NCBI GenBank assembly: GCA_012103505.1
Contig: WLWP01000001.1
Location: 1,302,001-1,366,000, forward strand
Direction of reading: 5' to 3'
Origin: Pseudomonadales bacterium
GTDB lineage: Bacteria; Pseudomonadota; Gammaproteobacteria; Pseudomonadales; Azotimanducaceae
DNA: 64,000 bases
Positions 44,985 to 53,574 of this stretch are shown here, one piece after another. Position 1 is the first letter of the stretch. Every line of letters starts with the position of its first letter. Below the pieces are notes generated by a model. That model saw only the letters and a program-made list of their open reading frames with translations. It did not search any database and was not told where the DNA came from. Position numbers and translations under genes: made by a program.

Positions 44985-45638
44985 CTAATCATCGATGTTT
45001 TGAAAGAAATCGATATCGCGTTGTTCACCCTCAGGTACTGGCACTTCCACAATACGCTCTGGGACGTTATCAAATTCAAGCCGTAACGCCCGCGTCATCG
45101 TCGCGTGAAGTTCATAGGTACAGGTAATGTATGTGAGTTCAATTATCTCAACCTCTGAAAGATGTTCACGTAGCGCGGCAAAAGTGCCGTCCGCGACACG
45201 ACCACCCTGCAGTACCAGATCATCGGTGTACGCAAGGACCGCGCGCTCGGCCGGTGCAAACAAATCGGTTGCAGACCAATGCGGAATTGCCTCGATTTGT
45301 TCTTCGCTAAAACCGGAAGCGCGCAACGCTTTGCAGTGTTGGGAGAAAACGAACTGACTACCGCGTGCAAATCCAGCTCGAGCCTGGCCAAGCTCCCGTA
45401 GTTTCGGATTAATTTTTCGACCCCGATCCCGGTAAAACTGAAAACCTGCAACCATGTGATGTAAACAGTCCGGCACTTGCGCAAACACCGTCCACCAATC
45501 TCCCGGTGTGCCTGTTGCTGTTCCGGGGTTGGCCACTGGGTCACGATCTGGACCGAATAAGGCATCGTAGAGTGGTATGACGCTGGCGTGCGCATCAGCG
45601 CGTGATATTTCTGTGAGTCGAGGCATGTGTGAATCCAT
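44985..45638 (-). CDS. Carboxymuconolactone decarboxylase (AhpD-like) family protein
   Basis: The 217-residue helical protein has NPKLRELGQARAGFARGSQFVFSQHCKALR, with the family's Cys-x-x...His region (here SQHC), and SEVEIIELTYITCTYELHATM. AhpD-like proteins act as peroxidase reductases or decarboxylases; a second Cys of a CxxC pair is not seen, so the decarboxylase-like or structural role is more likely. The ATG at 45638 is used; the ATG at 45626 is also possible. Confidence 0.85.
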   Translation of the reverse strand: MDSHMPRLTEISRADAHASVIPLYDALFGPDRDPVANPGTATGTPGDWWTVFAQVPDCLHHMVAGFQFYRDRGRKINPKLRELGQARAGFARGSQFVFSQHCKALRASGFSEEQIEAIPHWSATDLFAPAERAVLAYTDDLVLQGGRVADGTFAALREHLSEVEIIELTYITCTYELHATMTRALRLEFDNVPERIVEVPVPEGEQRDIDFFQNIDD

Positions 45639-45721
45639 TGGGCGTGTGTTTCTCAGTATCTACATTTCTCCCACCAACCTCTATAGTCGTCTCTCTGATT
45701 AGACGTTGAGGATCCAATCTC

Positions 45722-46897
45722 TTGGTACACTGGCAAAACTGGTCGGGCAAGCTCGAAAGCACGGCGCATTCGATACAATTTTTGAGAACTGAAGAAGACA
45801 CCTGTGCGCTTGCTGAACATGCAAACGATAACGGTCTAGTCATACGTGCTGCAGGCGCGACACACAGCCACGCACCCCTCGTGAAAACGACCGGGATCGT
45901 GGCCGACCTGCAGGGACTGTCCGGCGTTATGTCAACCGAAACCGCCGACAACTCCGCTTGGATATGGGCAGGTAGTCGCATCTTCACTTTGGGCCGACCG
46001 CTGCACGAGGCAGGCCTTGCTCTGCACAACCAAGGTGACATTGATCAACAAGCCATCGCCGGGGCGACCGCGACGGGCACCCATGGGACCGGCCCTAAAC
46101 TTAAGAATTTGTCAGCCGCAGTTCGCGGCATGACTATCGCAACGGCGAGTGGAGAACTGATTACCACGTCCCCAGATCGCAACCCGGATATCTTCACCGC
46201 AGCACGTCAACACCTGGGCGCCTTTGGCATCGTCACCCGTATCAAGCTTGAACTAGAACCAGCATACCGATTGAGAGAACACACTTGGCAGGCTGATTTG
46301 GATGAATTGCTAGAAAATTGGAGTGAACACGCCGAGCAGAATAGACACTTCGAATTTTTTTGGTACCCGCAAGAAGATCGAGGTCAGGCCAAGACCATAA
46401 ATCCAACTACGGACGAACCGGAGTATCCGCTGGCAGCTGAAGGCGCTCGATGTGGATGGAGCTATGAAGTCTTGCCTAATCACCGCCCACACAAACACAC
46501 AGAGATGGAATACAGCGTCCCCAAGGAACACGGGGCAGCATGTATGCGAGAGATACAGTCTCTCCTGACCAACCAATTCTCAGACATCGCCTGGCCAATC
46601 GAATACAGAACCCTCGCTGCGGACGACGTCTGGCTTTCCACAGCCTATGAGCGCGATACCGTGACGATATCTGTCCATCAAGATGTTCGTTTGGATGATG
46701 AGGTGTATTTCCGAGCTTGCGAGGAGATATTTCTCTCTTTTCAGGGCCGCCCACATTGGGGCAAAGTAAATTACTTGAACGCAGCGCAAATGTCCGAGCG
46801 CCATCCACGCTGGGAACAGTGGTGGCAAATCAGAGACGAGCTCGACCCACGCGGCACTTTCCTCAACGATTACCTCCGAGGACTCCAACCAGCATGA
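45722..46897 (+). CDS. FAD-dependent sugar-lactone oxidase-like protein (GULO/ALO family)
   Basis: The 391-residue protein is a VAO-type FAD enzyme: GLVIRAAGATHSHAPLVKTTG is the FAD-binding front, GDIDQQAIAGATATGTHGTG holds the loop that contacts the isoalloxazine, and the end (GRPHWGKVNYLNAAQM) is the D-arabinono-1,4-lactone oxidase C-terminal signature with HWGK. It may oxidise an aldonolactone or a related alcohol. The start is a TTG at 45722 with gagga upstream. It is first in a five-gene plus-strand operon. Confidence 0.9.
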   Translation: MVHWQNWSGKLESTAHSIQFLRTEEDTCALAEHANDNGLVIRAAGATHSHAPLVKTTGIVADLQGLSGVMSTETADNSAWIWAGSRIFTLGRPLHEAGLALHNQGDIDQQAIAGATATGTHGTGPKLKNLSAAVRGMTIATASGELITTSPDRNPDIFTAARQHLGAFGIVTRIKLELEPAYRLREHTWQADLDELLENWSEHAEQNRHFEFFWYPQEDRGQAKTINPTTDEPEYPLAAEGARCGWSYEVLPNHRPHKHTEMEYSVPKEHGAACMREIQSLLTNQFSDIAWPIEYRTLAADDVWLSTAYERDTVTISVHQDVRLDDEVYFRACEEIFLSFQGRPHWGKVNYLNAAQMSERHPRWEQWWQIRDELDPRGTFLNDYLRGLQPA

Positions 46898-47979
46898 CCC
46901 ATACCTCCAAGTTTCCGGAACTAGGCTTCTACGGCCTCCCCGGTCACACCCGCACGCCAGCCGACGTACTGCAACAGGTACAAGACGCCGAGGCGTTAGG
47001 CGTCGGTAACGTAATGATTTCTGAACGCGCAGACTACAAAGAGATCGCTGCAATTTGCGGCGCGTGTGCCGCGGTGACGAAGGAAATATTTATTGGGACA
47101 AGCGGTACCAATCTAAATACACGACACCTCGTCACAACCGCTTCAATGGGTTCGACGCTTGATGCTTTAAGCGAGGGACGTTTTTCACTCGGTCTTGCGA
47201 AGGGTGTCAAATACCGCTGGCAAGCGTTGAACGTGCCATTCCCCACCTATGAACGAGAAGCAGAGTTCATAGATATCATGCGTCGCCTTTGGCGCGGCGA
47301 AGTCATCCAGAACTACTCTGGTCCCATGGGCGAGTACAAGCAGCTGTCTTCGGCGCCTTATGTGAGCGCCGATATACCCGTTCTCTATGTCGGTTTCGGG
47401 CCAAAGAGCCTACAAAACGCAGGTCGAATTTACGACGGTGCGCACCTACACACCTTTATGTCTGACCAAGCCTTGAGCGACGCTGTCGCTCTCTATCGAC
47501 AGGGTGAAGCTGCCGCTAACAAGCCAACAGGCGCTGGTAAAATTTGGTCTGTGTTTGCTACCGGCTGTGATATTAGCGAAGAAAAATACCTCAAGTTCAT
47601 TGTCGCCAGACTAGCGACGTACCTACAAATTCCGAGCTATGGCGAGCTCCTGGTACAGGTGAACAATTGGGACATAGATACGCTCCACGCTTTTCGTGCC
47701 CACCCAGACGTCAAATCTATTGGTGGCGCAATCGATTCTGTAGCGAGCCCCAGCGAACTCGCCAAGATAGACAAGCTCATACCCGAGAGTTGGCGACCAG
47801 CCGCGGTTGGCGACGCTAGAACATGCGCCGAACGTTGGGTGGATCAATTTACAGCGGGTGCAGACGGCATCATCATCCATGCGAGTACGCCCGAAGAGTT
47901 TGCACCGGTGCTAGCCGAGTACGAAAAGATACGTCCTAGTCATCTCTTCGCTGATCGTACTAACCGACCCGGATCATGA
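46894..47979 (+). CDS. Luciferase-like (LLM class) flavin-dependent oxidoreductase
   Basis: The 361-residue protein starts at an ATG that overlaps the previous stop (ATGA). LGFYGLPGHTRTPADVLQQV, LDALSEGRFSLGLAKGVKY and FIDIMRRLWRGE are the (beta/alpha)8 luciferase-like monooxygenase pattern; either FMN or F420 could be the cofactor. Such enzymes oxygenate or reduce many small molecules. Its place in the operon suggests it acts on the same pathway intermediate as the FAD enzyme. Confidence 0.9.
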   Translation: MTHTSKFPELGFYGLPGHTRTPADVLQQVQDAEALGVGNVMISERADYKEIAAICGACAAVTKEIFIGTSGTNLNTRHLVTTASMGSTLDALSEGRFSLGLAKGVKYRWQALNVPFPTYEREAEFIDIMRRLWRGEVIQNYSGPMGEYKQLSSAPYVSADIPVLYVGFGPKSLQNAGRIYDGAHLHTFMSDQALSDAVALYRQGEAAANKPTGAGKIWSVFATGCDISEEKYLKFIVARLATYLQIPSYGELLVQVNNWDIDTLHAFRAHPDVKSIGGAIDSVASPSELAKIDKLIPESWRPAAVGDARTCAERWVDQFTAGADGIIIHASTPEEFAPVLAEYEKIRPSHLFADRTNRPGS

Positions 47980-48014
47980 TCTAACCACCAAAGATGAGAT
48001 CGAGGAGTTAAAGA

Positions 48015-48428
48015 TTGGAAAAGCAAACTGGCCAATGTTTGTGTGGGGAGATTCGATATTCGTTTACCGACGAGCCGATTGCTGCCGCTCACTGCCATTG
48101 TTTAGACTGCCAAAAAGCCACCGGATGTGGCTTTGCAACCGTTTTTGGACTTGCCGGACAAGACGTTGAGCTGTTTGGCCAAGAAAGTCTCGGCGAGTTT
48201 ACTCTCAAAGCAAGATCTGGTTTGTCAGTGACGCGACTGTTTTGTCAAAACTGTGGTTCACCGATGTTCACAAAAGCCGAGAATAATCCCGATTTTATCT
48301 GGATCAAGGCTGGTTCACTGGACCAATCTGACTGGCTCAAACCTACCGACAGCTGCTGGACTGGCTCCGCCGTAATTTGGGCACAAGCTGATCCAACGAC
48401 AACCCACCACCGCGGAAATCCAGAATGA
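48015..48428 (+). CDS. GFA/CENP-V-type zinc-binding protein
   Basis: The 137-residue protein has the GFA zinc pattern GQCLCGEIRYSF, HCHCLDCQKATGCGFATVF and FCQNCGSPMFTKAEN, and is longer and more complete than the protein at 13810. The start is a TTG at 48015 with gaggag before it. It overlaps the next MaoC gene by 4 bp. Function is unknown despite the family name. Confidence 0.88.
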   Translation: MEKQTGQCLCGEIRYSFTDEPIAAAHCHCLDCQKATGCGFATVFGLAGQDVELFGQESLGEFTLKARSGLSVTRLFCQNCGSPMFTKAENNPDFIWIKAGSLDQSDWLKPTDSCWTGSAVIWAQADPTTTHHRGNPE

Positions 48429-48880
48429 GCATACTTAATGAGTCGCACAAAGAATGGATTGGTAAAGAAGAAGCACCTACAACGATAGAAATCAGTCGCC
48501 GCGACATTCAAAAATATGCAGCGGCAACCGAACAACAACAAACAAAGTACCTACTTGGCGACGAAGCGCCACCGATGTTTATCTTCAACTTGTTTTCAGA
48601 TATATCGGAACTACATACCATGCGACCAGATGGCTTAGCACGAGGTACAGCGCCGGGTCCGAGCCTGCCGTTGAAGCGGGTCATGGCAGGCGGTACAGAG
48701 ATAAGGCAACACAAACCAATCTCACCTGGACAGACTCTTACCGGTACTCGGAAAATTACCGATCTGTATGAAAAAGAGGGGCGCACGGGCCCCTTGATTT
48801 TCACCGTTCGAAGTCTTGTCGTGACTGATGAGACTGGCGAGCTCGTGCTTGAGGAAATCCAAACGGGGATTGCAAGATGA
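48425..48880 (+). CDS. MaoC-like N-terminal (FAS1-type) domain protein, first of a second pair
   Basis: The 151-residue protein has WIGKEEAPTTIEISRRDIQKY, AAATEQQQTKYLLGDEAPPMFI and VMAGGTEIRQHKPISPGQTLTG, then YEKEGRTGPLIFTVRSLVV. It matches the substrate-binding N-terminal hotdog of paired hydratases. It overlaps both neighbours by 4 bp, so it is tightly coupled to the downstream MaoC protein. Confidence 0.85.
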   Translation: MSILNESHKEWIGKEEAPTTIEISRRDIQKYAAATEQQQTKYLLGDEAPPMFIFNLFSDISELHTMRPDGLARGTAPGPSLPLKRVMAGGTEIRQHKPISPGQTLTGTRKITDLYEKEGRTGPLIFTVRSLVVTDETGELVLEEIQTGIAR

Positions 48881-49287
48881 AGGTTTCAGATCTCTCAATC
48901 GGGCAGGCCCTACCGAGCAGGGAACACACCGCGACGAACGTTAGCCTATTTTGCTACAACGCTGCCGTTTGGAATCCTCACCGCATTCACTACGACGAGG
49001 CGTACACAACAGAAGTAGAAAAGCATCCCGGTATCGTGATCGACGGTCCGCTACAGGGTGATTGGTTGAGCCAAGTAGCCCTTAACTGGGTCGGAGACTT
49101 TGGCATGCTAACCGAATTCAGTTACGCCAACCGGCAAGCAGCTTACCTTGGTGAAAAGCTGACAAGCGGTGGCACCATCACGGCCATAGATACAGAAACT
49201 GGCATTATTGAGCTCGAACTTTTTATTCTGAATGAACAGAATGAAGTGATTACGCCAGGCAACGGCGTAGTCGCTCTTTCGAGCTAG
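48877..49287 (+). CDS. MaoC-like hydratase subunit with intact active site
   Basis: The 136-residue protein has NVSLFCYNAAVWNPHRIHYD, which contains the N-P-x-x-I-H-Y-D hydratase motif (catalytic His and Asp) of mesaconyl-CoA-type hydratases, then EAYTTEVEKHPGIVIDGPLQGDWL. With the 48425 protein it would form an active enoyl-CoA hydratase, unlike the pair at 36995/37444. It is the last gene of the operon; its stop is 1 bp from the convergent amidohydrolase stop. Confidence 0.88.
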   Translation: MKVSDLSIGQALPSREHTATNVSLFCYNAAVWNPHRIHYDEAYTTEVEKHPGIVIDGPLQGDWLSQVALNWVGDFGMLTEFSYANRQAAYLGEKLTSGGTITAIDTETGIIELELFILNEQNEVITPGNGVVALSS

Positions 49288-49288
49288 T

Positions 49289-50428
49289 TCAAACGTCTAG
49301 TTTGTATATGCGTCGAACATTGTCCCCAAGGACCTTCTTCCTCACTGGCGCGGACAGAACGTTGGCGTAGCTCGTCAGGTCATCGACCCATGTGTGGGGA
49401 TGATCCGGATGCGGGTAGTCAGTCGCCCACATAAAGCAGTCGGCACCAACATGCTCAATCACATGCGGCGCAGCCGTCTCATCAGGATCACCTGAGATAA
49501 AACACTGCTGACGAAATAACTCTGTCGCGCTAGTACGCTGTATATTCAAAGATTCCGAGAATGCATCCATGCGGTCGAGCATCGCCCCGATCCAACCTGA
49601 GCCTGCTTCCAACACACCCAGTCTTAAGCCGGGAAAACGCTCCAACGTCCCTAGCGAAAAGAACGATATCAAAGCTTGCTGCACAATCGCACGCAACCAA
49701 ATCGCTTCACCCCAAGCACGACCTTGCCGAGGCCAATCAAATATACCGGCGGCGGCGGCGTGCGGCGTAAACGTCGGGTGAATCGCAAACGGCACGTCCA
49801 GTTCGCAGCACTTTTCGAACAAACGATCGTGTGCAGCGTCGCCGTGAATGACACGATTATGGTTGAAGGGATTTACCCAAGCGCCTTTACAACCATCTTT
49901 TACAGCGCGCTCAAGTTCAGCAGCTGAACCTTCCACATCAAGCAAAGTTAGCTGCGCTATGGGAACGAGTTTGCCTTGACTGTCTCGGCAGAAGTCGGCA
50001 ATCCAACGATTGTAGGCGCGGCAGTACGCCAAGCTTAGCTCTGGATCTGTTAATTCGACCTCCCACAGTAGTCCGATCGTTGGATATAGTAAGGTCGCAT
50101 CGAGGTTTTCTTGCGCCAAAAGATCTATGCGTTGGCCTGGGTCACAAGACCCAAACGGCATATTGTCGGCATAGCGACGGTCAGGACTTGGTTTTTGATC
50201 TTCCTCTCCCATCGCCCCCAAAAGTCCAAGAGAGCCACGACGAGATCGCTGCGAAGGCTTCTGATCGATTTCTAGATACTCAAAGCCATCATCGTCGACT
50301 CTTATTCGCAGTGCCCGTGGTCTGAACTTCTCTTCCAAGTAGTCTTCCCAAAGATTTGGCGGCTCAAGAATGTGACCGTCCGCATCTATCGTGCCATCAA
50401 AAGGAAAGCGCTTGATTTCATATGACAA
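49289..50428 (-). CDS. Amidohydrolase_2-family metal-dependent hydrolase
   Basis: The 379-residue protein has DGTIDADGHILEPPNLWEDYL with the metal-binding DxDGH motif, FAIHPTFTPHA, GLRLGVLEAGSGWIGAML and MWATDYPHPDHPHTW, the amidohydrolase-2 pattern of decarboxylases and hydrolases acting on ring carboxylates. A TTG start at 50428 has a strong gggggtgaag Shine-Dalgarno. It is last in a minus-strand operon after a VOC protein and an enoyl-CoA hydratase/isomerase. Confidence 0.9.
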   Translation of the reverse strand: MSYEIKRFPFDGTIDADGHILEPPNLWEDYLEEKFRPRALRIRVDDDGFEYLEIDQKPSQRSRRGSLGLLGAMGEEDQKPSPDRRYADNMPFGSCDPGQRIDLLAQENLDATLLYPTIGLLWEVELTDPELSLAYCRAYNRWIADFCRDSQGKLVPIAQLTLLDVEGSAAELERAVKDGCKGAWVNPFNHNRVIHGDAAHDRLFEKCCELDVPFAIHPTFTPHAAAAGIFDWPRQGRAWGEAIWLRAIVQQALISFFSLGTLERFPGLRLGVLEAGSGWIGAMLDRMDAFSESLNIQRTSATELFRQQCFISGDPDETAAPHVIEHVGADCFMWATDYPHPDHPHTWVDDLTSYANVLSAPVRKKVLGDNVRRIYKLDV

Positions 50429-50467
50429 ACTTCACCCCCACTTTTTTCGATTCCGTTCGATGAACGG

Positions 50468-51265
50468 TTATTGGTCCAATGCTCGCGCCGTCTTGAAGTC
50501 TGGCTCTCGCTTTTCTAAAAACGCAGCGATCGCCTCTTTGTGTTCATTTGACGCGTAACACTCAGCTAATGCCTCACCTTCACGCTTTTGGATCAACTTA
50601 ATGTCTGTTTCTGTGGCGTTTTGGGTCAGGAGCTGTTTGATCTGCAGTAAAGCTGAGCGTGGGTTTTCGCCCATCGCTCGAGCAACAGCACAGGCTTCAT
50701 CCAAAAGCTCTCCATCGGCGGCAACTTTATCCACTAAACCGATTTCGAGTGCTTCAGCGCCTGTTAGGGTCCTACCGGTCAACATCAGCTCGCTGGCAAC
50801 ACCGAATCCAAGTCTCGCGGTTAAAAAATGTGAGCTAGCAAGCTCTGGCACTAAACCCATTTTTACAAACCGCACGGAGATCTTGGCGGATTCTGAAGCA
50901 AACAGATAATCCATAGGCAAGACCTGTGTGACGCCGAGACCTATCGCAGCCCCATTAATTGCCGCGACGACAGGTTTCGACTGGCGCATCAGATTAACCC
51001 AATCACCGGCGCCACCGCCTTCTGTCACATCCTCGCCATCCGCCTGCGCTTTGAAGACAGCCTCGATATCGGCGCCAGCGCAAAAGCCCCGGCCAGCACC
51101 CGTCAACACGATGGCATTGACATCGTCATCCGCATTTGCCGCTTTCACCGCCGCATTTAGCTCGCCACCCATTCGGTAGGTCCACGCGTTGAGTCGTTCC
51201 GGGCGGTTCATTGTAATGACACAAACCGAATCGATATTCTCTGTTAAAATAGTCTCGTAACTCAT
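50468..51265 (-). CDS. Enoyl-CoA hydratase/isomerase (crotonase) family protein
   Basis: The 265-residue crotonase-fold protein has VCVITMNRPERLNAW, AIVLTGAGRGFCAGADIEAV (oxyanion hole) and VVAAINGAAIGLGVTQVL. In the active-site helix the first Glu position reads VRFVKMG, while VPELASSHFL keeps the second Glu. Crotonases with only the second Glu are usually isomerases, so an enoyl-CoA isomerase is likely. It lies between the VOC gene and the amidohydrolase, each with short gaps. Confidence 0.9.
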   Translation of the reverse strand: MSYETILTENIDSVCVITMNRPERLNAWTYRMGGELNAAVKAANADDDVNAIVLTGAGRGFCAGADIEAVFKAQADGEDVTEGGGAGDWVNLMRQSKPVVAAINGAAIGLGVTQVLPMDYLFASESAKISVRFVKMGLVPELASSHFLTARLGFGVASELMLTGRTLTGAEALEIGLVDKVAADGELLDEACAVARAMGENPRSALLQIKQLLTQNATETDIKLIQKREGEALAECYASNEHKEAIAAFLEKREPDFKTARALDQ

Positions 51266-51290
51266 TGTTTATTCTCCGTATATAGATTCA

Positions 51291-52046
51291 TCAAACGAGG
51301 TTAATGCGGAGTCCGCACAGCTCTATCTGATGTTCAGAAAGGGCCGCGTTAATCCCTTTGGCCGCCGCGATAATGGCTTGCCTGTCATTTGTTGCGACAT
51401 CAATGGCACTGAGTCCTTCCGGGCGGCCATCGCTAATGGATACAAAGCGTAACTCTGCATTTTCCAGCTGTACCGTTAGGCCATCTAGCTCAATTTCGGC
51501 TATTTCTGCCCAACGTCTGGCAACTTCAGCTGGGTCGTCACATTGGATCTCCGCGCCGACAATCCCCACTACCCGTTCGGTCTGCTTGGCGCGCTGCCAA
51601 TTGGGCCCCGCTGGATGCCAAGGCCCATCTTCATCGTGGGCGTTATCACCTAACTGTTCGTCGATCTCAAAAAAGGTGCCACCGGTATCTTTTGGGTGGA
51701 GTTGCATGATTCGGTACTCTCTTCCATCGTGGTCCGTAACCAGCCTCACGCCCAACTCCTGCACACGGGCCCGTCTTGGATCATGGTCATTACACTGCGT
51801 GATAACCATGTAACCCCCATCGCCGCCGCGACGTTCCAAGTAACGCCCACCAGCAGTTTCTGTTTCAACAGGGGCTACGACTTCGAGAAGTTGATTGCCA
51901 ATAGGGAAAAGTGCATTTTCTAAGCCGTAAGTCGCGACGCCTGGATCCCGATAGCAAACAGCAACACCGAGCACATCAATGATGTCTTTTTCTACAGGCG
52001 CAAGCTCACGCGCCACTAAAGCAATTTGTCTAAGCCTGAGCCACAT
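51291..52046 (-). CDS. VOC-superfamily (glyoxalase-like) protein
   Basis: The 251-residue protein is a double-module VOC-type protein: LRQIALVARELAPVEKDIIDVLG, PGVATYGLENALFPIGNQLLEVV, then HPKDTGGTFFEIDEQL and NAELRFVSISDGRPEG. This is the Glyoxalase_3-like layout; metal ligands (His, Glu) are plausible but not fixed. Such proteins can be epimerases, dioxygenases or lyases. First gene of a three-gene minus-strand operon. Confidence 0.8.
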   Translation of the reverse strand: MWLRLRQIALVARELAPVEKDIIDVLGVAVCYRDPGVATYGLENALFPIGNQLLEVVAPVETETAGGRYLERRGGDGGYMVITQCNDHDPRRARVQELGVRLVTDHDGREYRIMQLHPKDTGGTFFEIDEQLGDNAHDEDGPWHPAGPNWQRAKQTERVVGIVGAEIQCDDPAEVARRWAEIAEIELDGLTVQLENAELRFVSISDGRPEGLSAIDVATNDRQAIIAAAKGINAALSEHQIELCGLRINLV

Positions 52047-52108
52047 TTTTCTCTCCCCAGAGTTTCCGGTCGTCAGCAGACACCACGACTAGATCATTTT
52101 GTGAGCGC

Positions 52109-53476
52109 CTAATTAGACACCCGATCAGCCTTGGCGTCGAGCGCGCGTCGGATCTCTTGAAACCGCTCCCGTGTCACACCATACCGAGTCGCAAGGTACA
52201 GCCAGACGATGTTAAACGCCGGGACTATATAGGCGTCCAGCACACCGATCTTGAGCACCATCTCATCCGTAACTTCCTCTTTACCTGCAGCTTCCGGCAG
52301 TCCAACAACGAAATCGATCAACAAACCAGCTATCAGTATGCCACCAGCCGTTGTCACTTTGCCTGAGAAAGTTATTGCTGAGTTAAACACCCCCTCTTGA
52401 CGCAAACCCGTGTGGTATTCCTGCACATCGACGGTGTCTGCCACCATAGACGCGAACATTATCAAACCAATTGTGCCGAAGTAACTCAAAACAACTGTGT
52501 TGCCGACTAGAATAACCAACAATTCATTTGTGCCATTTAGGGGGGCGACGCCTAACAACCTCAATGTCACCGGAACTGCAGTAAGCACGATTATGGCCAA
52601 GGCACATGTAACAAGGAGATACTTTTTATCAAACCGTCTCTGCACCGGTAGTACCGTTAAAAAGGCAAGGAGCCCACCAAAAAAAGAAAACGCCATCCAA
52701 CGTAGCGCTTCCCCCGTCAGTCCCCAAAAGTATGTATTGACGTAAAGTTGCATTGCTTGATTTGTTCCGCCAATTACTCCGCTGGCCAGAACAGCAAAGA
52801 ATAGGATTCGGAAGTCCTGATTTCCAAACGCTGCCATTAGCTCTTGGCGAACTGCGACAAGGCTGAACCGCCGATGTTCAGCTTGTGGCTGTGGCAAGTA
52901 CCTAACTTGATCGAGTGTTAACCAAGTTGTCAGAAATCCAGTTAATAGGACGGTGATGGCAAGTAACGCGGCAAATGTTTGATAGCTGTCGGGGTTTAAC
53001 TGGCCTTGCGGATATTCGTCGGTAGCCGCGAACGCGACTGTATAGATCGTAAACGTAAAGCCGATGCCAAAGATCCAACCGACCGCAAAACGCCACGCAA
53101 GAAGCTCACTCCGTTCGTTGTAGTTGTCGCTCATTTCGGCAAAGAGTGCGTTCCACGGAATGGCGTAGAACGTGAACAAGAAACGTGTACCCACGGAAAA
53201 ACAAACCAACCAGAAGAATAAGCTCAGATCAGCCAACGCTGGCGGTGAGAACAGCGCATACAAACACAAAGTGAAGGGTAACAAGGCCGCAAACATCAAT
53301 GGGTGACGACGCCCTAACCGATGCCTAAAGTTGTCCGAGAACGAACCTACCAACGGGTCGCTCACCGCATCGACAACTAACGCGATACCAAGCGCAACTG
53401 AAGCGTAGAACGCAGGCAAACCCAGCACCTGATTGTAGTAAAGCAACAAAAAGCTCTGGAAAGCGAGCTCTTTCAA
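52109..53476 (-). CDS. MFS_2-type (GPH, melibiose-carrier-like) transporter; start uncertain
   Basis: The protein has about 12 membrane segments: QSFLLLYYNQVLGLPAFYAS, then DAVSDPLVGSFSDNFRHRLGRRHPLM (the GPH family D-P-x-x-G motif) and TRFLFTFYAIPWNALFAEMSD. The TTG at 53476 gives 455 residues, but the frame is open for 41 more codons upstream and reads IGFGTKISQGVGIVPGALKE, which fits the first helix of this family. No ATG, GTG or TTG lies there, so the true start is either non-canonical or was lost. It follows an acyl-CoA dehydrogenase pair, so it probably imports their substrate. Confidence 0.88.
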   Translation of the reverse strand: MKELAFQSFLLLYYNQVLGLPAFYASVALGIALVVDAVSDPLVGSFSDNFRHRLGRRHPLMFAALLPFTLCLYALFSPPALADLSLFFWLVCFSVGTRFLFTFYAIPWNALFAEMSDNYNERSELLAWRFAVGWIFGIGFTFTIYTVAFAATDEYPQGQLNPDSYQTFAALLAITVLLTGFLTTWLTLDQVRYLPQPQAEHRRFSLVAVRQELMAAFGNQDFRILFFAVLASGVIGGTNQAMQLYVNTYFWGLTGEALRWMAFSFFGGLLAFLTVLPVQRRFDKKYLLVTCALAIIVLTAVPVTLRLLGVAPLNGTNELLVILVGNTVVLSYFGTIGLIMFASMVADTVDVQEYHTGLRQEGVFNSAITFSGKVTTAGGILIAGLLIDFVVGLPEAAGKEEVTDEMVLKIGVLDAYIVPAFNIVWLYLATRYGVTRERFQEIRRALDAKADRVSN

Positions 53477-53574
53477 CGCGCCAGGAACAATGCCTACACC
53501 CTGGCTGATTTTCGTGCCGAACCCTATCGGTTCGACACGTCGCTCAGATCGGACAAATTGAGTTGAGCTGATCG

